Positions 24,701 through 39,700 are shown, counted from the first letter of the stretch. The stretch is 64,000 nt of DNA from Rhynochetos jubatus (GCA_027574665.1 CM050650.1:53117304-53181303), one strand, 5' to 3'. A program made the numbers and translations. Notes: a model not told the origin generated them from the sequence alone.

Positions 24701-27700
24701 ATGTTTCTGACTATTACTTAGTTTTAAAGTATGGTTGTATCTTCATTTAGAGTTATTATACTTAATGGTATAATTAATTTCAATATGAATGGATGAATGC
24801 ATAAAAGAAATGTGGTTTACAGCACAGCAGGCACTGGGATGGGTATTGCAACAATTCCCTTACATCAATATGTAAACAAGCATTGTGTAGTATTGTGGTT
24901 TATATAGAACAGCAGTGTGAAATTGAATGTTAAAATACTGTTGTTGAAAAACATGTCAGAGGTAGCATATAAGTTCTTGTTTTGAGGAATTTGATAAAAG
25001 AGATTAAATACATGTACAGATATTAATTAATATTCAAAAATACCCACCTAGTAGAATAAAGTGTCACATCAGTAAAGTTTGTTTTGTCTCATGAGATCAC
25101 ATATTACTCACTGGGTCCCAGAGTAGCTTTTATATCTAAAATGAACAATTGATTCAAACAACTTTGCCTAGCTGAGATAAGAGGCACAGGGGAGTAATTA
25201 CTACAGCTTTTGTTCTTCATTGCCTATAATCCAAGCAGATATCACTGCCATCCATATTTTCAAGATTTCTTTAGCAAGCAGTAGGCCTAAATATTTTTTC
25301 ATGGGCACTGGAGAAGGGGAGGAAGTATAACTTCTAGGGCACAGTTGTTCTAAAGTATTTTGAAAGGTGAGTGTAACTGCAAATTTATATATGAGTGTAG
25401 ATTTAATGCCCTAATAATAGGACATTAAAGCAGCTGATACAAATTTATTACATTTATTGTAGCAAAGAAGTGTAAACAGAAAATTGCACCATTAAAAATG
25501 TCTTGTGGCTATACTCTACCCTTGTCTTCAGATTGTGGATGAAAAGCTCTTCCTCATGAAGAAAATAAAGCAGAATTATATCCTGGGGTCTTTTCTGCAA
25601 TTTTTTTTTTTTTTTTTTTTGAAGACAGCAATTTCTCTGCAGAGTGTCATTTGCAGGAAAAGTGTCCACATTCTTGCACAGGAATCCTGATGAAGATTAA
25701 TGATGCTTTAGGAGCATGTATTTGGATGGTGTTATCGGCGGGATACAAATACTCTCCTGTCCTTTTATAATAGAAGAGATGCTGTGCATTTCAGCTAACA
25801 AGACTCTTATTATCACTGCAGTAGAAAGTCTCTATGTGAATCTTGTTTTTGATTAAATGTTCTAGGACTAATGATACAGGAAAAATAAAAGCCTTCACAG
25901 ATAGGCGTTATGCTGACTGTTACAGTGTTGTAACATTTTTGTTTCAATAGCTGAACTCAATGAAAATTTTGTATGATTTTGAATAGCAGAGACCTAATTG
26001 ATTTTACAGTTCATAAAATTAATAAAAATTGCTTGACTTAGAAAAAGTTTTGTACTTCAGCACAGAAAGAATACTTGTATGCTGGCACAGCCTAAGAAGA
26101 AAACAAAAGAAAATCTTAAAGCAGTCTTTCTAACAACGGTTGCTTTTCTTCTCTCTCTCCAGGAGAGCTGCCGGTTTGTAGAACAGGCTACTGCTATCCT
26201 GAAAGCTGTTGGAAATGTGATAAATAATTTCAGCAGTAAGCCTGAACTTTCTACAGCCTTGAAGGAGTTGGAACTAACTCACTGTCCTCCTGGCCTTCAC
26301 AGTACTGGAACAGATGAAGAACACTTCAAGGTGAACTAACAGTTTTAATAAACACATATCTAAAGGCTGCAGAAGCTGTGCAACAGCTTAACGTTGTTGC
26401 TATCCTCTTTGAACAAATGACTAACAAGTGCCCCAAGTGTGGCATTTCTTATTAAGTGTAAGCCCAAATGGCGTAACTTGCAAGTGTACTATGATTATCT
26501 TCTTTTAATATGAAATATGTTAATAAGCACAGAGTAGCACATTCCAAATCTGAGTGTGTAATTTTGTCAGTTTAATTTAGCACACTTTGGGGCAGAAAGC
26601 ATCAGCTTTTTTATTTTAAGATTTAATTTTAGATTTAAAAGATGCTACCTGAAATGCAGAAAAGCCAGAATGGTTCCTTTCTGTTCTCCATCCTAATGTT
26701 GATGGCACAGGAAAACTTTATTGCAGGTTATATTACTGAAGATAGTAACGAGGTTTTTTTCACTCACAGTATTTCTGAGTTGTTTTTCTTTTTTTTTTTT
26801 TTTTGAAACCATTATTCTTCAACTTTTCTGCTCTCTGTGTGTGATAAATTAAAGGGACTTTAGATATATGATGAAAAAGTTACACTTTTCTGTAGATCTC
26901 CATACTGTAGCTTTTCGATGTTATAAAAAGACTGCAACAAAAAGTTATATAAAAGATATGCTAATTTTTATGTATATGCAAATGCTGATAATACTACTAT
27001 GTTTTTCTGTAGTCAGTACTATATATATGGAAGACTGAATAGAAGAAAGGGTTTAGTATTTTTATAATCACTGATATTAAAATAGAACACCTAAGCTAGT
27101 GCTTTAACACTTGGACTTGACACCAGGCTCAAATTCAGCAAAACAACAGAATTAAGAAAGAATGATTCCAGGTGCACTACTCATGAAAGCAGTAATTGTC
27201 ATGGCAAGTCCAACAGAAAAAAATGCTTTGACCTCTCTGGAATGGAAAATACAATTTTTAAATGTATATGCTCATATGAAATATGTGTAAAACTTAGGGA
27301 CTTTAAGAAAAATTCATGAGGCATGAACATACATATCTCTTCCTCTCTCCCTCTCCAACAAAACCAGTATATAGTTGTAAAGGAGTAGAAAAACATAAAT
27401 TAGATTAACTGAGTGGCACTGAGCCAATGGTGATTCAAGAATGAAAATATGGAAATGATTTATCTTTAATACAACCAGTGAAAAGTTATTCTTAACATAA
27501 GCATGTATTAAAGTAGATGCTTTCTTCAACAGTCTTAAATCTTTCAAAGGAAAGGAGGTTTATTAATATTAAAATACATAACTAGGATAAAATGTTTCCA
27601 GAGAGCAGAAAAATCATCTGTTTTCCAGTAAGTTATTACTATGTTCTTCAGTTCAAATAATGAAACAAGCTCTGTAAAACATGCTCTAAAATTTCCATCT

Positions 27701-30700
27701 ATTGGAAGAAGGAGAGACTTGATGTCCAGGATAAAATCTGTTTAGTCATGTAAGTCTTTCCCTCTTGCCCATCAATATATTCCTACTTTTTCTTGTGGTG
27801 CCACCACTCAGTAAACATGCCCGTTTGGCTGTTGGTCTCTGTTCTGAAACCACTATTTAGAATGCAAGCTGTCATGATGGTGATTCTAATATGTTCTTCT
27901 GTCCTCTGGTATGAGACCATCAACTGACTTCACATAAACTACTAAGATATTTTAAGGTGATAAAAAAATATGTCATAGAATCAGCTCTTTATTTCATAAG
28001 TCAGGCATGAAACTGGCTTTCACTTGATTGTTGGATTGAAGCATTGTAGTTCTACAGTTTGGACTAATTTTCAGGTACTCTATTTGTTAGAGAAAGTCCA
28101 GGATTTCATTTTTACATAAAAAAAGAGAAGAGCTAATGGTTTTTGAAACAATAATGAGTGGCAATATAAATCCACTTTTTAAAATGAATCATTCTTTGAA
28201 CGCTTTTCTTTTTTTATTTTAGGTTTTCAATAGTGCATTTTGGTATTTGATCAAACATGTAGTGGGCAAGAAGGCTCCTTACAGCTATAAATTTGCCTTC
28301 AGATCCTTCACTTTGGATTTTAAAGACACTGAGGTCTCTGAGGATGACACTATGTCTTCAGGTACTGTAGTCGTGTTGCTAATCCCTTCACATATATCTG
28401 CCCATTGTTATTTTCAAGGAAACAGAATTTTTACTCATCTTGTGTTTGCTTGCCTAAATCAGCATTCTTCATTTCTTATGAGATGCCTAAGCCTTCTACT
28501 GTTGACAGCACATCTGAGACTCATCTCAGAATAGAAATGATCCTTTTCTTCATTCCAGAAAGTCTGTTCATGTTTTGTTAATTTATAAAATCTATAAAAT
28601 TGCCCTTTGTCCTCCTTGACTTGCATTTGTGAGTACTGACAAGCATTAACAAGTATCTACAGATGCTTTTTTTTTATCTGATGTACTGCAGATTATGGCT
28701 CTTGTTCAAATTATCATCTGAAAAGACTTTAAATGCATATATTATTTGTGAAATGAGAGTGAAAGAAGACCCAAGTTAGTATCTTTATTGAAAGTTTAAC
28801 TATTTCCTGGCGATGGATTGAGGGGTTTTTTGTTTGTTTGTTGGAAGGAGAGGATTTGGGGTTTTGTTTGTTTGCTTGCTTGGTTTTTTTAAGCCTATTG
28901 TTTAGACACATTATCATGTTGGCTGGCTAGTTAGCTGGCATGTAGTGGGGAGCTAGCTACAGCATCATCCATCTCTTCTCCAGCCTGTGATTAGGGTATG
29001 CTGTATACCTGAAGGTAATGTGGGAGGAGCCATTGGATGACAAATGTATTTATAACAAGCAGTGATAATTCTCTTCCTGCAGGTTTTTTGCCTCATTGTA
29101 TATGCAGGATGGAAGATAAGCAGTTAGGATTGTTTGCCTGGCAACCAAATGTATGGCTCACTTCCATTTTAAAGACCTATTTTGCAGTCTATGTAACTTT
29201 AAAATCTATTAATACTTCATTTATTAATAAAAGCTTTATGTATATGGTTTCATATTATGCTAGAAAAAGAATTTGTCTGCAAAATGGGCGGGAAGACACA
29301 CCATCGCCATTTGAAGGCCATTCTTTCACAGTGACTTAGCTTTTCCTTCTGTTCTTATGAACTGGCAATATAAAGTCTTTCTCCTTGGCCAATCAAAATG
29401 ATATGAGCTTCCTTTCATCGGTTAGTTCATTTTGAAAAATCGGTATAAACACAATTAAAATTTACATTAATCTTTACTGATAAAGTGATGTAATATTCTT
29501 GGTCTTTAAGAAAGTGTATATGCTTGTCTCGTTTTCTTTAATGGAGACTTTCCTCTAAATCTCCTCTCTTCTGAATATTATTCTTGAGACATCAGAGATA
29601 AAGCCAGACTGACTAACTCATTGTATTTCACACAACTATATCCTATGGCGAGAGCATAAGTTAGAAGGGTCAGCATACCGACATTTGCAACACCACTTGA
29701 AGTCAATAAAATCTGTCACATTTTTCAAGATGATTGTGCTTCTGTATTCCTCAACACCACTTAAATACTTGTCAGCAATAGAAGAGGGTTTTTTAATTAA
29801 TTTGAATAATTAGCACAGTTGACAGGTTGTAGCAAAGACCTCGTATATATTACTGAATTGTGAAATCCACTGTGGCAGAATTTTTTTTAGGACTGGGGAG
29901 AGAATCAAGAAAGTAGATTAAATGTATGTAGGAAGAAAGTTCTGTTTCTGTTTCATTTCCTCCAGTGTCCAATATATATTTTTAATTTAGTTGCTTTTCC
30001 AAACTTAAATTACTAAAGATTCCTATTGAACAGAAATATTGTTTTCTTTTGGCTTTATTGACTTTGGATATACATTTTTCCCTGCTTAATAAAGGTTACG
30101 CTGGAATAAGTGCATGGTTTTTTCAGGTTCCATCCCACAAGTCTCAAGAAATGGAGACAGCTGCATACAAAAAAAATATAAATCAAGTGGAGTGTCAGGA
30201 AAAAATAGGTAGATAGCAGGAAAAAACAGGTGAGAAATGCATTGTGGGAAGGCCTAGAAGTTCTGGCATCCCTTGATTTGCTTGGCCCACATTAGCACTA
30301 CTGCACTGTCAGGTTAGTTGCTCAGATCTTGTCAAGGCCTGAATTATAACCCCCTGGAACCTAACAGTCATCAGTGTAAACTACCGTAACAGATGAATGA
30401 AATCTTTTTGTTGTCTTGAAGAGTAGATCAGGTCAAATCTGAACTTTTGTTTTAAATACCACATCCATTTTATATTAGCATGTACATTTTGCACTGTGTG
30501 CTGAATTTGTATTATGATGTACTGCAGTTAGCAGTCACGCCTGCTAAGGTTTCTGAGAAGCCATCCGGAAAATGATCTAGTCACATTTATTTGCCAAATG
30601 CCACCCCTCCCCGTGGAACAATTAGCACAGGAGACACAAGAAACAAGTGGAAGACCATGCCATGTGAACATATGACAGAAGATGAAAGTTTCTGAAGCTG

Positions 30701-33700
30701 AGTGCTTCTCCATGGCATGGCTCTTCTAAGGTCTTCTGGGAAGAGAGTAGATAAAGGGACCCTGCAGAACTTTGGGCAGTCATGAGATGCTAAATTTACA
30801 GAGGTGTGTGATGTTTCCTGGGAAAGGAAGCATACCAGGATGATATTACACAAGATGAGGGTAGACAGACTTGACAGCTCAATGCTGCTTGCCAGCTCTC
30901 TGTTGCACATTTCCTCTGCTTACCTTGTCCTGGTTTCACTGGGCCCAGTAGTGAGCCAACTCAGTTCATGAACATACTGGAGGTCTGTGGCACCAATCTC
31001 TAAGACTAGAGGCTCAGATACTTGACAGTCATTTAGGCACAATGCAAAAGGTATATTTCTTTGTCATGGATAGATTCCAACTTTGAAGTTGGAAATAGCG
31101 TGCCTTTTACGTGCTGTTCTGCTATAACCTTCTGGTCTGAAATTTTCTTTTATCTAGAAGTCAAGCTATTAGATATAAACTTATCATCTTATGTGTGTAA
31201 ACCATATTTGAGAAGTCCTGTTCCTGCCCTGTTCTCTTGCAGAACAAGCTTCTCTTTCCTCCAGAAACATAGGTTAAGAGCAATGATCATACAGTTGTGC
31301 TGTGTGACTGAAGAGATAATTCTGGACATTTGTTTCCTCTTGCACTTGAGTTCCAGTAAAGGGTGAGGAAAAGTTTGTGGTGTTTTGGTTGAATATGCAA
31401 AATACCCCTTCAGTGCATGCAAAGTAGACCTCTTTGAAAAAAAGTGTTATGTTACGTTGTCTAAAGTAGATGCATTTGCACTGTTAAGAGAAAAAGGCAG
31501 CTGATTCTATGGTGAACAACATCTTGCTAGGCTGCTTTGAGAACTTCAGTTTTATTATTAGCAGGCTATCTTCTAATTTATCTTCTAATTAACAAGTAAA
31601 GCATGTCAGAAATTTTTGACAAATCAGTTTTCAATTGTAATGACAAATTTGAATCATCTACTAGTTAATATTGGTTCATTTAAAGCTTTTCACAGCAACA
31701 TATTTCTGTGTTCATAAGACAAATATTAAGAAGCGTTAGGATAAAAAAAATACCTTTGAAGATTAGAATGTTTAATTTTATCTTCATTACTTTGACTTAT
31801 ATGAATTCCAAAGAAAAATATTTTTGTTCTTATGATATTTAAGAAGCTAGAACAAAAAAAGAAAATTAAGTTTATAGGAATATATACTTTCACAAAACAT
31901 TCAGCTTGTTTTGAGCTGACTTTCAATAGTTTCTATGAATAAAGTTAATTTCTGTGTGCAACACTGCATCTGAATTATTATATTTATATATTCAGAAATA
32001 ATTCAACATTTAAGTGACTGTATATCTATATATGCTTTGGCTTCACAAATGAAATATATTTTTTCTAGTAACACAGGTATTAATTTCTAGTGATAGAGTC
32101 TATTTGACATACCTGATGGATAAACTTTTCATTTTGTCCATAGGGTAACACCAAGCCAACACTCTGCGTATTCCCCTATCAGCATTTCACAGCTCTGTTC
32201 TGAGTGGGTAATGGGGATAATGACGTCTTGGTTCAGTGAGCCAGAATTTGAACCCATCAGCCTTGTCTCATATAAAGGCCACGCAGATGCAAAACATCTG
32301 TTGGGCTAGATCTGAACCGGTACAGATGAACAGTTCCATAATCATTAGCAATCTGTAAAAAACTAAGTGCTGTTGTAAGTGCTTATGGCACTATGATTTT
32401 GAGCTTTTGGAAAACTCAAGCCCTTTCAGTTACTCTGTCTTTGAATAAACACCTCTATAGCAGAAGAGTAAGACTTGGCTGTAATTGCTGAGTATGGCTA
32501 TAAATACTTACTCTCCCAAGTGAAGCTGAAGCTGAGGTTCCACAGCAGTTTAAACCAGTGTAACTGCAAGCTGTGGCGGGCCTATCCCCACGCCTTCCTG
32601 AAGCTCCAGCACTAAGCAAAGCTTGTGCTGAGCTGAATTAGCCTGCTAAGTTAGTGAACAACCCAGTAATAACAGAAAATCAGAATCATGATATCTAAGT
32701 CAGTTTTAGACAGTTCTGGAGCCTGAGAGTCTGCTTATAGGCAATTCACAGCTCTCTGGATATTATGAGTGCTGTCGCTGGCAATACAAATGATGAAACA
32801 CAATATAAGCCATTGATTAAATACAGATCATGTTCTGATCTTTCTAGACCTTAAAGTGCATCTTCACTGAATGCTACACCTAAAGTGCTGTCCTTCCCCA
32901 GCACGTGTACTCCCACCATGACCAGTTGCAGAGTTGCTAGGGAATTACATCAGCTTGCTGATTTTGCAGGAAGTTAAGCCTGGGGAGGGGGGCGGGGGTA
33001 AATGTTCATTCAGCAAGCCTAATCTGACTCACCATGCCGCTATGTAATCTCTTTATACAGTATTCATTTTTCTGCAGCTATTACAAGGTTTTTATATGAC
33101 TTAAGAAGAGAGCCTATTGCCAGCGACATACAACCTTTACACTACTAAACTGCTTGCTTACCTGCCTGAAAACGAGTGGAGGTGGCACTGTCCTAATCAA
33201 TAGTTTGATTATTGATTAAGAAGCAACAAGAACAAGAGATGCTTAGATGAACCAGAAATAACATTAGATGTCATCGTAATTTTATATATAATTGATTCAG
33301 GTTCAGCGTTAGGGTCTCCTGATTTGCTAGGCCACTCTGTGTTTTGCATCTAAAAGGTATACAACTTACTTATAATTATTTTGCCTCATATGGCGGACAT
33401 TAGCTCTGCAGCACACCTGCTGAAAATGGAAGTCTGTTTCCTTTCTTCAAAAGCCATGATTAGTGGGGTCAAAAGGCATTGCACAACATTTTGCCACTGG
33501 ATTATTTAATTACAAAATAGACAAGCTTGTAGATGGGACAAGTTCGTTTTGAAATATGGGTTACTTTGATTAATAAATGGAAGAAGATAAGAGCCAGACC
33601 CTTCTCAGACATGCAGAGGGACAGGACACATCTTAGAACATGTTAAATTCTGATTGGATATTAGGAAAACATTTCATGAGGCTAGTCAAAAATTGGAAGA

Positions 33701-36700
33701 GATTGCCCAGAGAGTTTGTGGAGTCTCCATCCCTGAAGATATTAAAAAACAGACTGGACACTTGTTCAAGACCATAAGCAACCTTCTCTAAGTTGATCCT
33801 GGTTTGGATGTGGGATTGGACCAGATGACCTTCAGTGGACCCCTCTAGTCTATATTATTCTGTGATTATATGCTTCTGTTTCATGAAAGTGGTTGTGCCA
33901 TTCACATTGTTACATTCTAAACTGTTGTCTTTTGAAGTGGACTTGTGTGTAACCTTTCAGAGTCACTGTATATTGAAGAGGCTTTCTGGGATTTGGAAAT
34001 GAGAAATAATGAGGAATGGTGGTTGGGAACACAGCCACATTTAACAATATTCAATAAAAGGGTTGAGATTAAAACGTATGGTTTCCCGGCTCATGAGAGC
34101 ACTATCTTTTCTTAAACTAGTTTTTCCCCTTTTTCAAGTGTATCTCTCTTTTTTCCTCCTTTTTGTTTGTTGGTACTTCCTTTTTGGAACACTGTTTCCT
34201 TTCTCTCACACTGTCTCACTGTTTTCATTCTTTATCTGTGCAGCTCCAAACTGCCCTCCTGGCACTGCCTTCTTGCAGTGCTGCTCCCCACACCCTCCCC
34301 CTAAACCCTGGTGCTGATGGCTCCCAGGATGCTATTTCTAGGCAAGGATGCCTTCAAAGAGCTCATTACGAACCCGTCAGAACCTACTAATTTTTGTTCC
34401 ACTCCAAAACTCCTTGGTAACAGAAAGTCACAGTCAGATAAATTAACTCCGGCTTTATCATAGACTTTATACTTATTCCATAGCTCCTTTGCAAAGGTTG
34501 AATACAATGTTTTGAACAACATTGGTGTTAGAATTATTACTTAATAAAATAATCAGATTGAGAGACAGAATCACTTACAATGCTGTGAAGCTCTTTTAAG
34601 CTGTATTCAGAGTCAGGCTGTAATGTATCAAATCCTGTTTGTTCATGTTTGGAAGGATGTTTTAAAATTACATTAGGAGACTTGATTTTAAAAAATGCAG
34701 TGCAATAGATGTCTGTAAAGAGGAATATAAATTCGATGATTTGGTATTTGGCATAGTAGTTGCGTGCTGACTTTGTGTAATTGCACAGTATATTTTGTCT
34801 AATTTTATCATGATAAGAGCAAAATGCTGAGTGCTATTTTTGTCATAATTGCAAGTTTTCTGCAGAAACCACTCTGTTTCTGGAACATAGCGCTCTCGTT
34901 GTTTGTTTGCTGGCTGGATTTTTTTTAACTTCATTGCAAGTGACTACAGGACTTCCAGCTTTATTGATGTTGCTCATTCTCCTCCCCTTCTTTCAGAGAG
35001 TTGTGAGAAGAGTTCCCTTAGTAGCTGGCGGAACCAAACACCCACTTCTGAAGAAGCAGCAGCAGCTCTTAAACTTCAAGCCATCTGGAGAGGGACTTAT
35101 GTTAGGAAAGTACTGAACAGCAGAAAACCAGGTGTGTCCTTTAAAAATGCCTTTCAAAAAAATGTCACATTCTTCACCTTATTCAAATATTCACTGTAAG
35201 GATTTTGTTACTAATTAGTATCTAGTAAAAATGACCTGAAATGCAATAGAACATTATAGTTGAATCTCTGATCTCTCATAAAACTAAGAATAATGCTCAA
35301 CGTAACCACTCAATTAGCATATATGATACTAAAAAATTGAGGAAATACACCCCTCCTAGATTTTCCTAGATTTTAAACCAAAATCTACATCAGTTTAGAT
35401 TTAGCTTAGAGCTGGGGTGAATATTATTTTTTCTGGAAAGGTAAGTGAAGTACATACAAGAATTTAAGCATTATAATGGATAATCAGCAGAACATATCAG
35501 AGGCTGATACTGTGCTCAAAAGATACTGTGATGATATTAGCTTTTATTTTTATGTATATAAATAGAGGAATCTTACATAGTAGTTGGAGTATGCATTACA
35601 TTTCTTATTCAGCAATTCTATTATCTCATCTGGAATATTGTGTCCAAGTGCAGTGTCCACAGCCCAAGAAGGAAGAAGGTAACAACTGAGAAATTCTGTG
35701 TGGAGTTGTAAGGATCAGAGTTAAAGAAGTGTCATGTACTTGCAGACTGTTAGTTTTTAACTTAAGAAAGGGAAGATTGAGCATGACTTTACTATAATCT
35801 CTAAGTACCCACATGAGAAAAGGAATTTGATAGCAACAAGATGTTTGAGATCTGAAGGGGTAACAAGGTCTTTAGTCTGAGATTCAAAAATTGTGAGTTG
35901 AATCTAGGCACATTCAAACTTGAAAAAGTGGAATTTACTTTTAAAAGGATAAAGTATTTATTGGAATAAACCAGGATTTGTGTTGTACTACTGAAAAATT
36001 TTAAAGTCAAACTGATACTCATCGAATTAAAAGAGGATTTGTCATTTATATATGATGAAATAGCAATTGGTATGTTAACAGGACTGTTACATAGAAAGTT
36101 AAATCACAGTGATTCCTTCTAGCATCACAGTGTATGAATGTCTGAGGATCATGACATTGTGAGATATGCATTCCCTCTTTAGTAAGCCATCCCCATTCTG
36201 CTGGAACCTCTTTTCTGAATTGCCATAATTGCTGGGGTTCTTTGGCCTATATATTTACCTGCACTGGATGAACTTTTCAAGCTCTCTTTTTTGTACCTTC
36301 ATCTCTTTATCAGTAAACCTGGTGGTCCCTCTCTTTCCCAAACTGTCCTCTGTAGCTCAGTCTTGCTTAAGCTTTGCTACTAAGTAGTCTAGTGCTCTTC
36401 TATTTTTGTTTAGGAAATACCATGTAGTTTAGGAATTTCCATAAACTTTCACTAGTATTATTAATTTTTGCAAACCCCAGAGTCCACAAGCTGTTCTTTT
36501 GAAATTTAAATTTTAGATTTTTGTCATTTTAGCACTAGGTGAATATCTCAACTCTCTTCTTCCATTGTCTATAGTGTCTTTCTTACCTTCTGATTTATCA
36601 ATACTCTCTTATTTTTAATTATGGTATTTTCTTTACAGTGCTTTACTGTAGCAGGGTTGGGTTGGTTTTTTTTCCCCAGAAACATTAATCTTCTCTTTCT

Positions 36701-39700
36701 TTGTCTTGTTATTTATATTTTTTTCTCTTGTCATTACAATAAGGTGTTATTACTCCCCTCTTTTTTTTTTTTTCTTTTTTCCTTTTTTAATTTTTCCCCT
36801 CCATCTGTGTCATTAATTGTTTATGCAGTAAAGAAAGATTTCACCTAACTTTAATTTTGAAACATTAGCCGACAGGTCTAAACTAGTTGCCTAGTCTTCA
36901 TCTGTATTCTGTGGTAGACACCCTGAGATGACAACACATCCTGTCATCTGGGAGGTATTAAACATGGGTGGAATGAATTACCCATTGGTGCTGCCTGATT
37001 CTTTTCTGTTTTTGCTACACAGATTGCCTAGGCTCATACCTACTCCTTCATAGTATCTGCAAATAAAAGCTGCTGAGACCTTAACAGTGTATTCTCTGAG
37101 GACAGAGATCATATCCCTACGACGTGTTACAGTGAAAAAAATATAAATCAGAGAAAATTTGATGACATCTTTTTTGCAGTTGTAGGAGTGCTGAAATGTA
37201 CAAAGGTGATGGTGAAGGAATTTCCTCTGTCAAAGGAGAATATAGTTTTCAGCTCAGTGAGACTTCTGTAAATTCCAAATAAAAACTAGTAATTCATAAG
37301 ATAATTTACTTGTGTGAGTGGTATTTTTCACAAGTATTTGGCAAGTGTATATTTAAAAGAACAAAAAGTTAGATGTTATAGTTTCTAACTTATTTTAATA
37401 TTTTCAGGTACTGAAGAAAATGCTGATGTCAAAGAAACCTTGCAAAAATTGTGGACTGCAATTGAGTTAAATTTTGAACAGTGTGCTGTAATGCTGTTAC
37501 GGTAATCATGTAATAAGTTCAAATTTTATTGTAGCCTGTACCATATAATTGTCATAAAGTGCTGATTCACAAAATAAATATGGTAAGAGCATTACTAGTT
37601 TTAAAATTACAAAATTCTCTTGGAAGGGATGAGATGCTTTTAGTGAAGATATACAATACTTTATTCGACGTACCCTACCTGAGTAAAACTGTAGCAAATT
37701 AATTTTTAGGTATGTGTGTTACAGGTTTTTTCCTATATCTTGAGCAAGAATATTACCTTTCTCCTACATTTAATTTTTTAATATCCTGTAGGCTGTTTTC
37801 TAAGTATAAATCTGATACTGATTCCTTAGTTAACTAACAAGTTGATTAAAAGTCGCACTTTGATTAATACTATCTGTTAAGGAATCCTGGTTGACATTAG
37901 TAAGGAGATAGCTATTCTATTTATTTGTACCAGTTTATATATTCAGTGGATTTGCTTATAGCGCTTGCTTGAAGGAAAGTAGATGCATATCTAGGTAGAT
38001 ACTTTCCCTGGTATTTAATTGCAGCCTTTGAAAAGATAGCCACTCTAATTTTAACAGTGTTTCCTAAGTCATTTCCAAGCATGTCACTCTTTGGGGATCG
38101 CATATTTTCATTAAGCCCTTCAAAAATCTCTCTGCAAGTGTTCATGCAACTGATCTGGCAGCGGATGAGCTCTGTCAGGGATGAGGAGTGAGAACTGGCA
38201 GTAGTTACAGGCTGTGGGTATAAATCCGAACTCATTATAACCAGAAACTTGAGGAAGACTCATATGGCGTATCATTTTATTTCACTTATTAGTGTTTCTA
38301 GTCCTGTAAAACCTTTGTATGTTGATGATGTTAGGACTTTGCAATCACAGCCTTGTTTCAAATGTTAGACCTCAGTTTTAGATTTGCAGCATCCATAAAT
38401 CAGCAAAGATCGATGCAGCTTTTAGTCTACCTTCAGACTTAATACTTACGGGACTGATTCTTAGACATTGTCCCAAGGCATACATTTGTGTGTTAAAATC
38501 ATAGTAATATTTATTTATTTATTTATTTATTACAGCTGACAGACTTGCATTCAATATAACAAGCTAGCACCTTGGCCAATAAAGTGGCATGCAGGATTTT
38601 TGAAAGTTCAGTATTAGGGTAGAAGTTTTCCATTCTCTAACCCCAGACTTACTGGAGGCCAGAAGCAGTACTATCTTACGACACAAACACCTGTTTAAAA
38701 TGCCCTAAAACCTCTCCGTTTGTGCTAGGGTTGCCACCTGTTTTGCATTAAGCATCCCATGTAAACTCATCTTTGTTTGTCTCTACTATAATTTTCAATG
38801 AATTTAAAATGTGAGGTTTCTGAGGGGCTTTTTCTGTCTATGTGTGTGCCGTTTATCAGTGGTGGGATGAACCTTTGCAAACCGTGGACTAAGACTTCAA
38901 ACTGTTCTGCTTTGAATTACTTCTGACAACATTTGCAACCACTCTGTGACTCACCTTAGTTAAATGTCAAGGTCAGCCATTATCATTGCTAAAAACATGA
39001 CTGTGACTGTGGGATTGTTTCTATAATTCCGATTACTATATAGGAATAACAGAACATCAGAGTAGCATTGTCCAAATTCTGTGGATAAAACTTTTGCAGT
39101 TGAAGAACTTGAGCGCATTCCTATTTGACACAGAAAAGAAGACAGATATCACCAGAAGTGGAAGTAGTCAGTTTTCTTTAGACTGTTTCCTTTATGTAAA
39201 CCATATAAACCAAACTTTGGATGAGAGCAATTAAAAGATAGCAAAACAGACATATTGTTTATTGACTACAGAAAGCAGATAGTTGATGAATAATGCAAGA
39301 CAGAGGAGTGGTGAGAAGGATATAATTTCCATCACCTCAGTGTAGGCATATTGTCACTCATAATCTCCAGAGAAAATCACTGGAAGGAGCCAAAAGATGG
39401 AATGAGAACTGTTATCTTCCTCCTGCCCTTCACCCAACAACCTGTCCACATAACAGTGTATTTTGTATGCTGGTCTTCATATTGCTTTGCCCACAAGAAC
39501 ATTAATTTTTGATACTGCATATGATAAATAAAAATTCGTGCTGTCAGTCAGGGGCCAGTGACTTTATCTCTAATTTCACAGAACTTCATAGCACATGTGG
39601 ATGTTATTTTCCTTACTAATAACTTCTGAATTTGCAGTCTTAGGTTTCTTCCTACGTGAAAGGAATGTCTTTCATCCCATTTTAAATTTATTTGGTTTTG

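Noticed and set aside
34063-34390. Pyrimidine tract followed by TGTGCAG, resembling an exon start
   Set aside because: The sequence after it (CTCCAAACTGCCCTCC) gives no ADGB-like peptide, and exons 28223-28361 and 34997-35131 already join in phase. Treated as a decoy acceptor.
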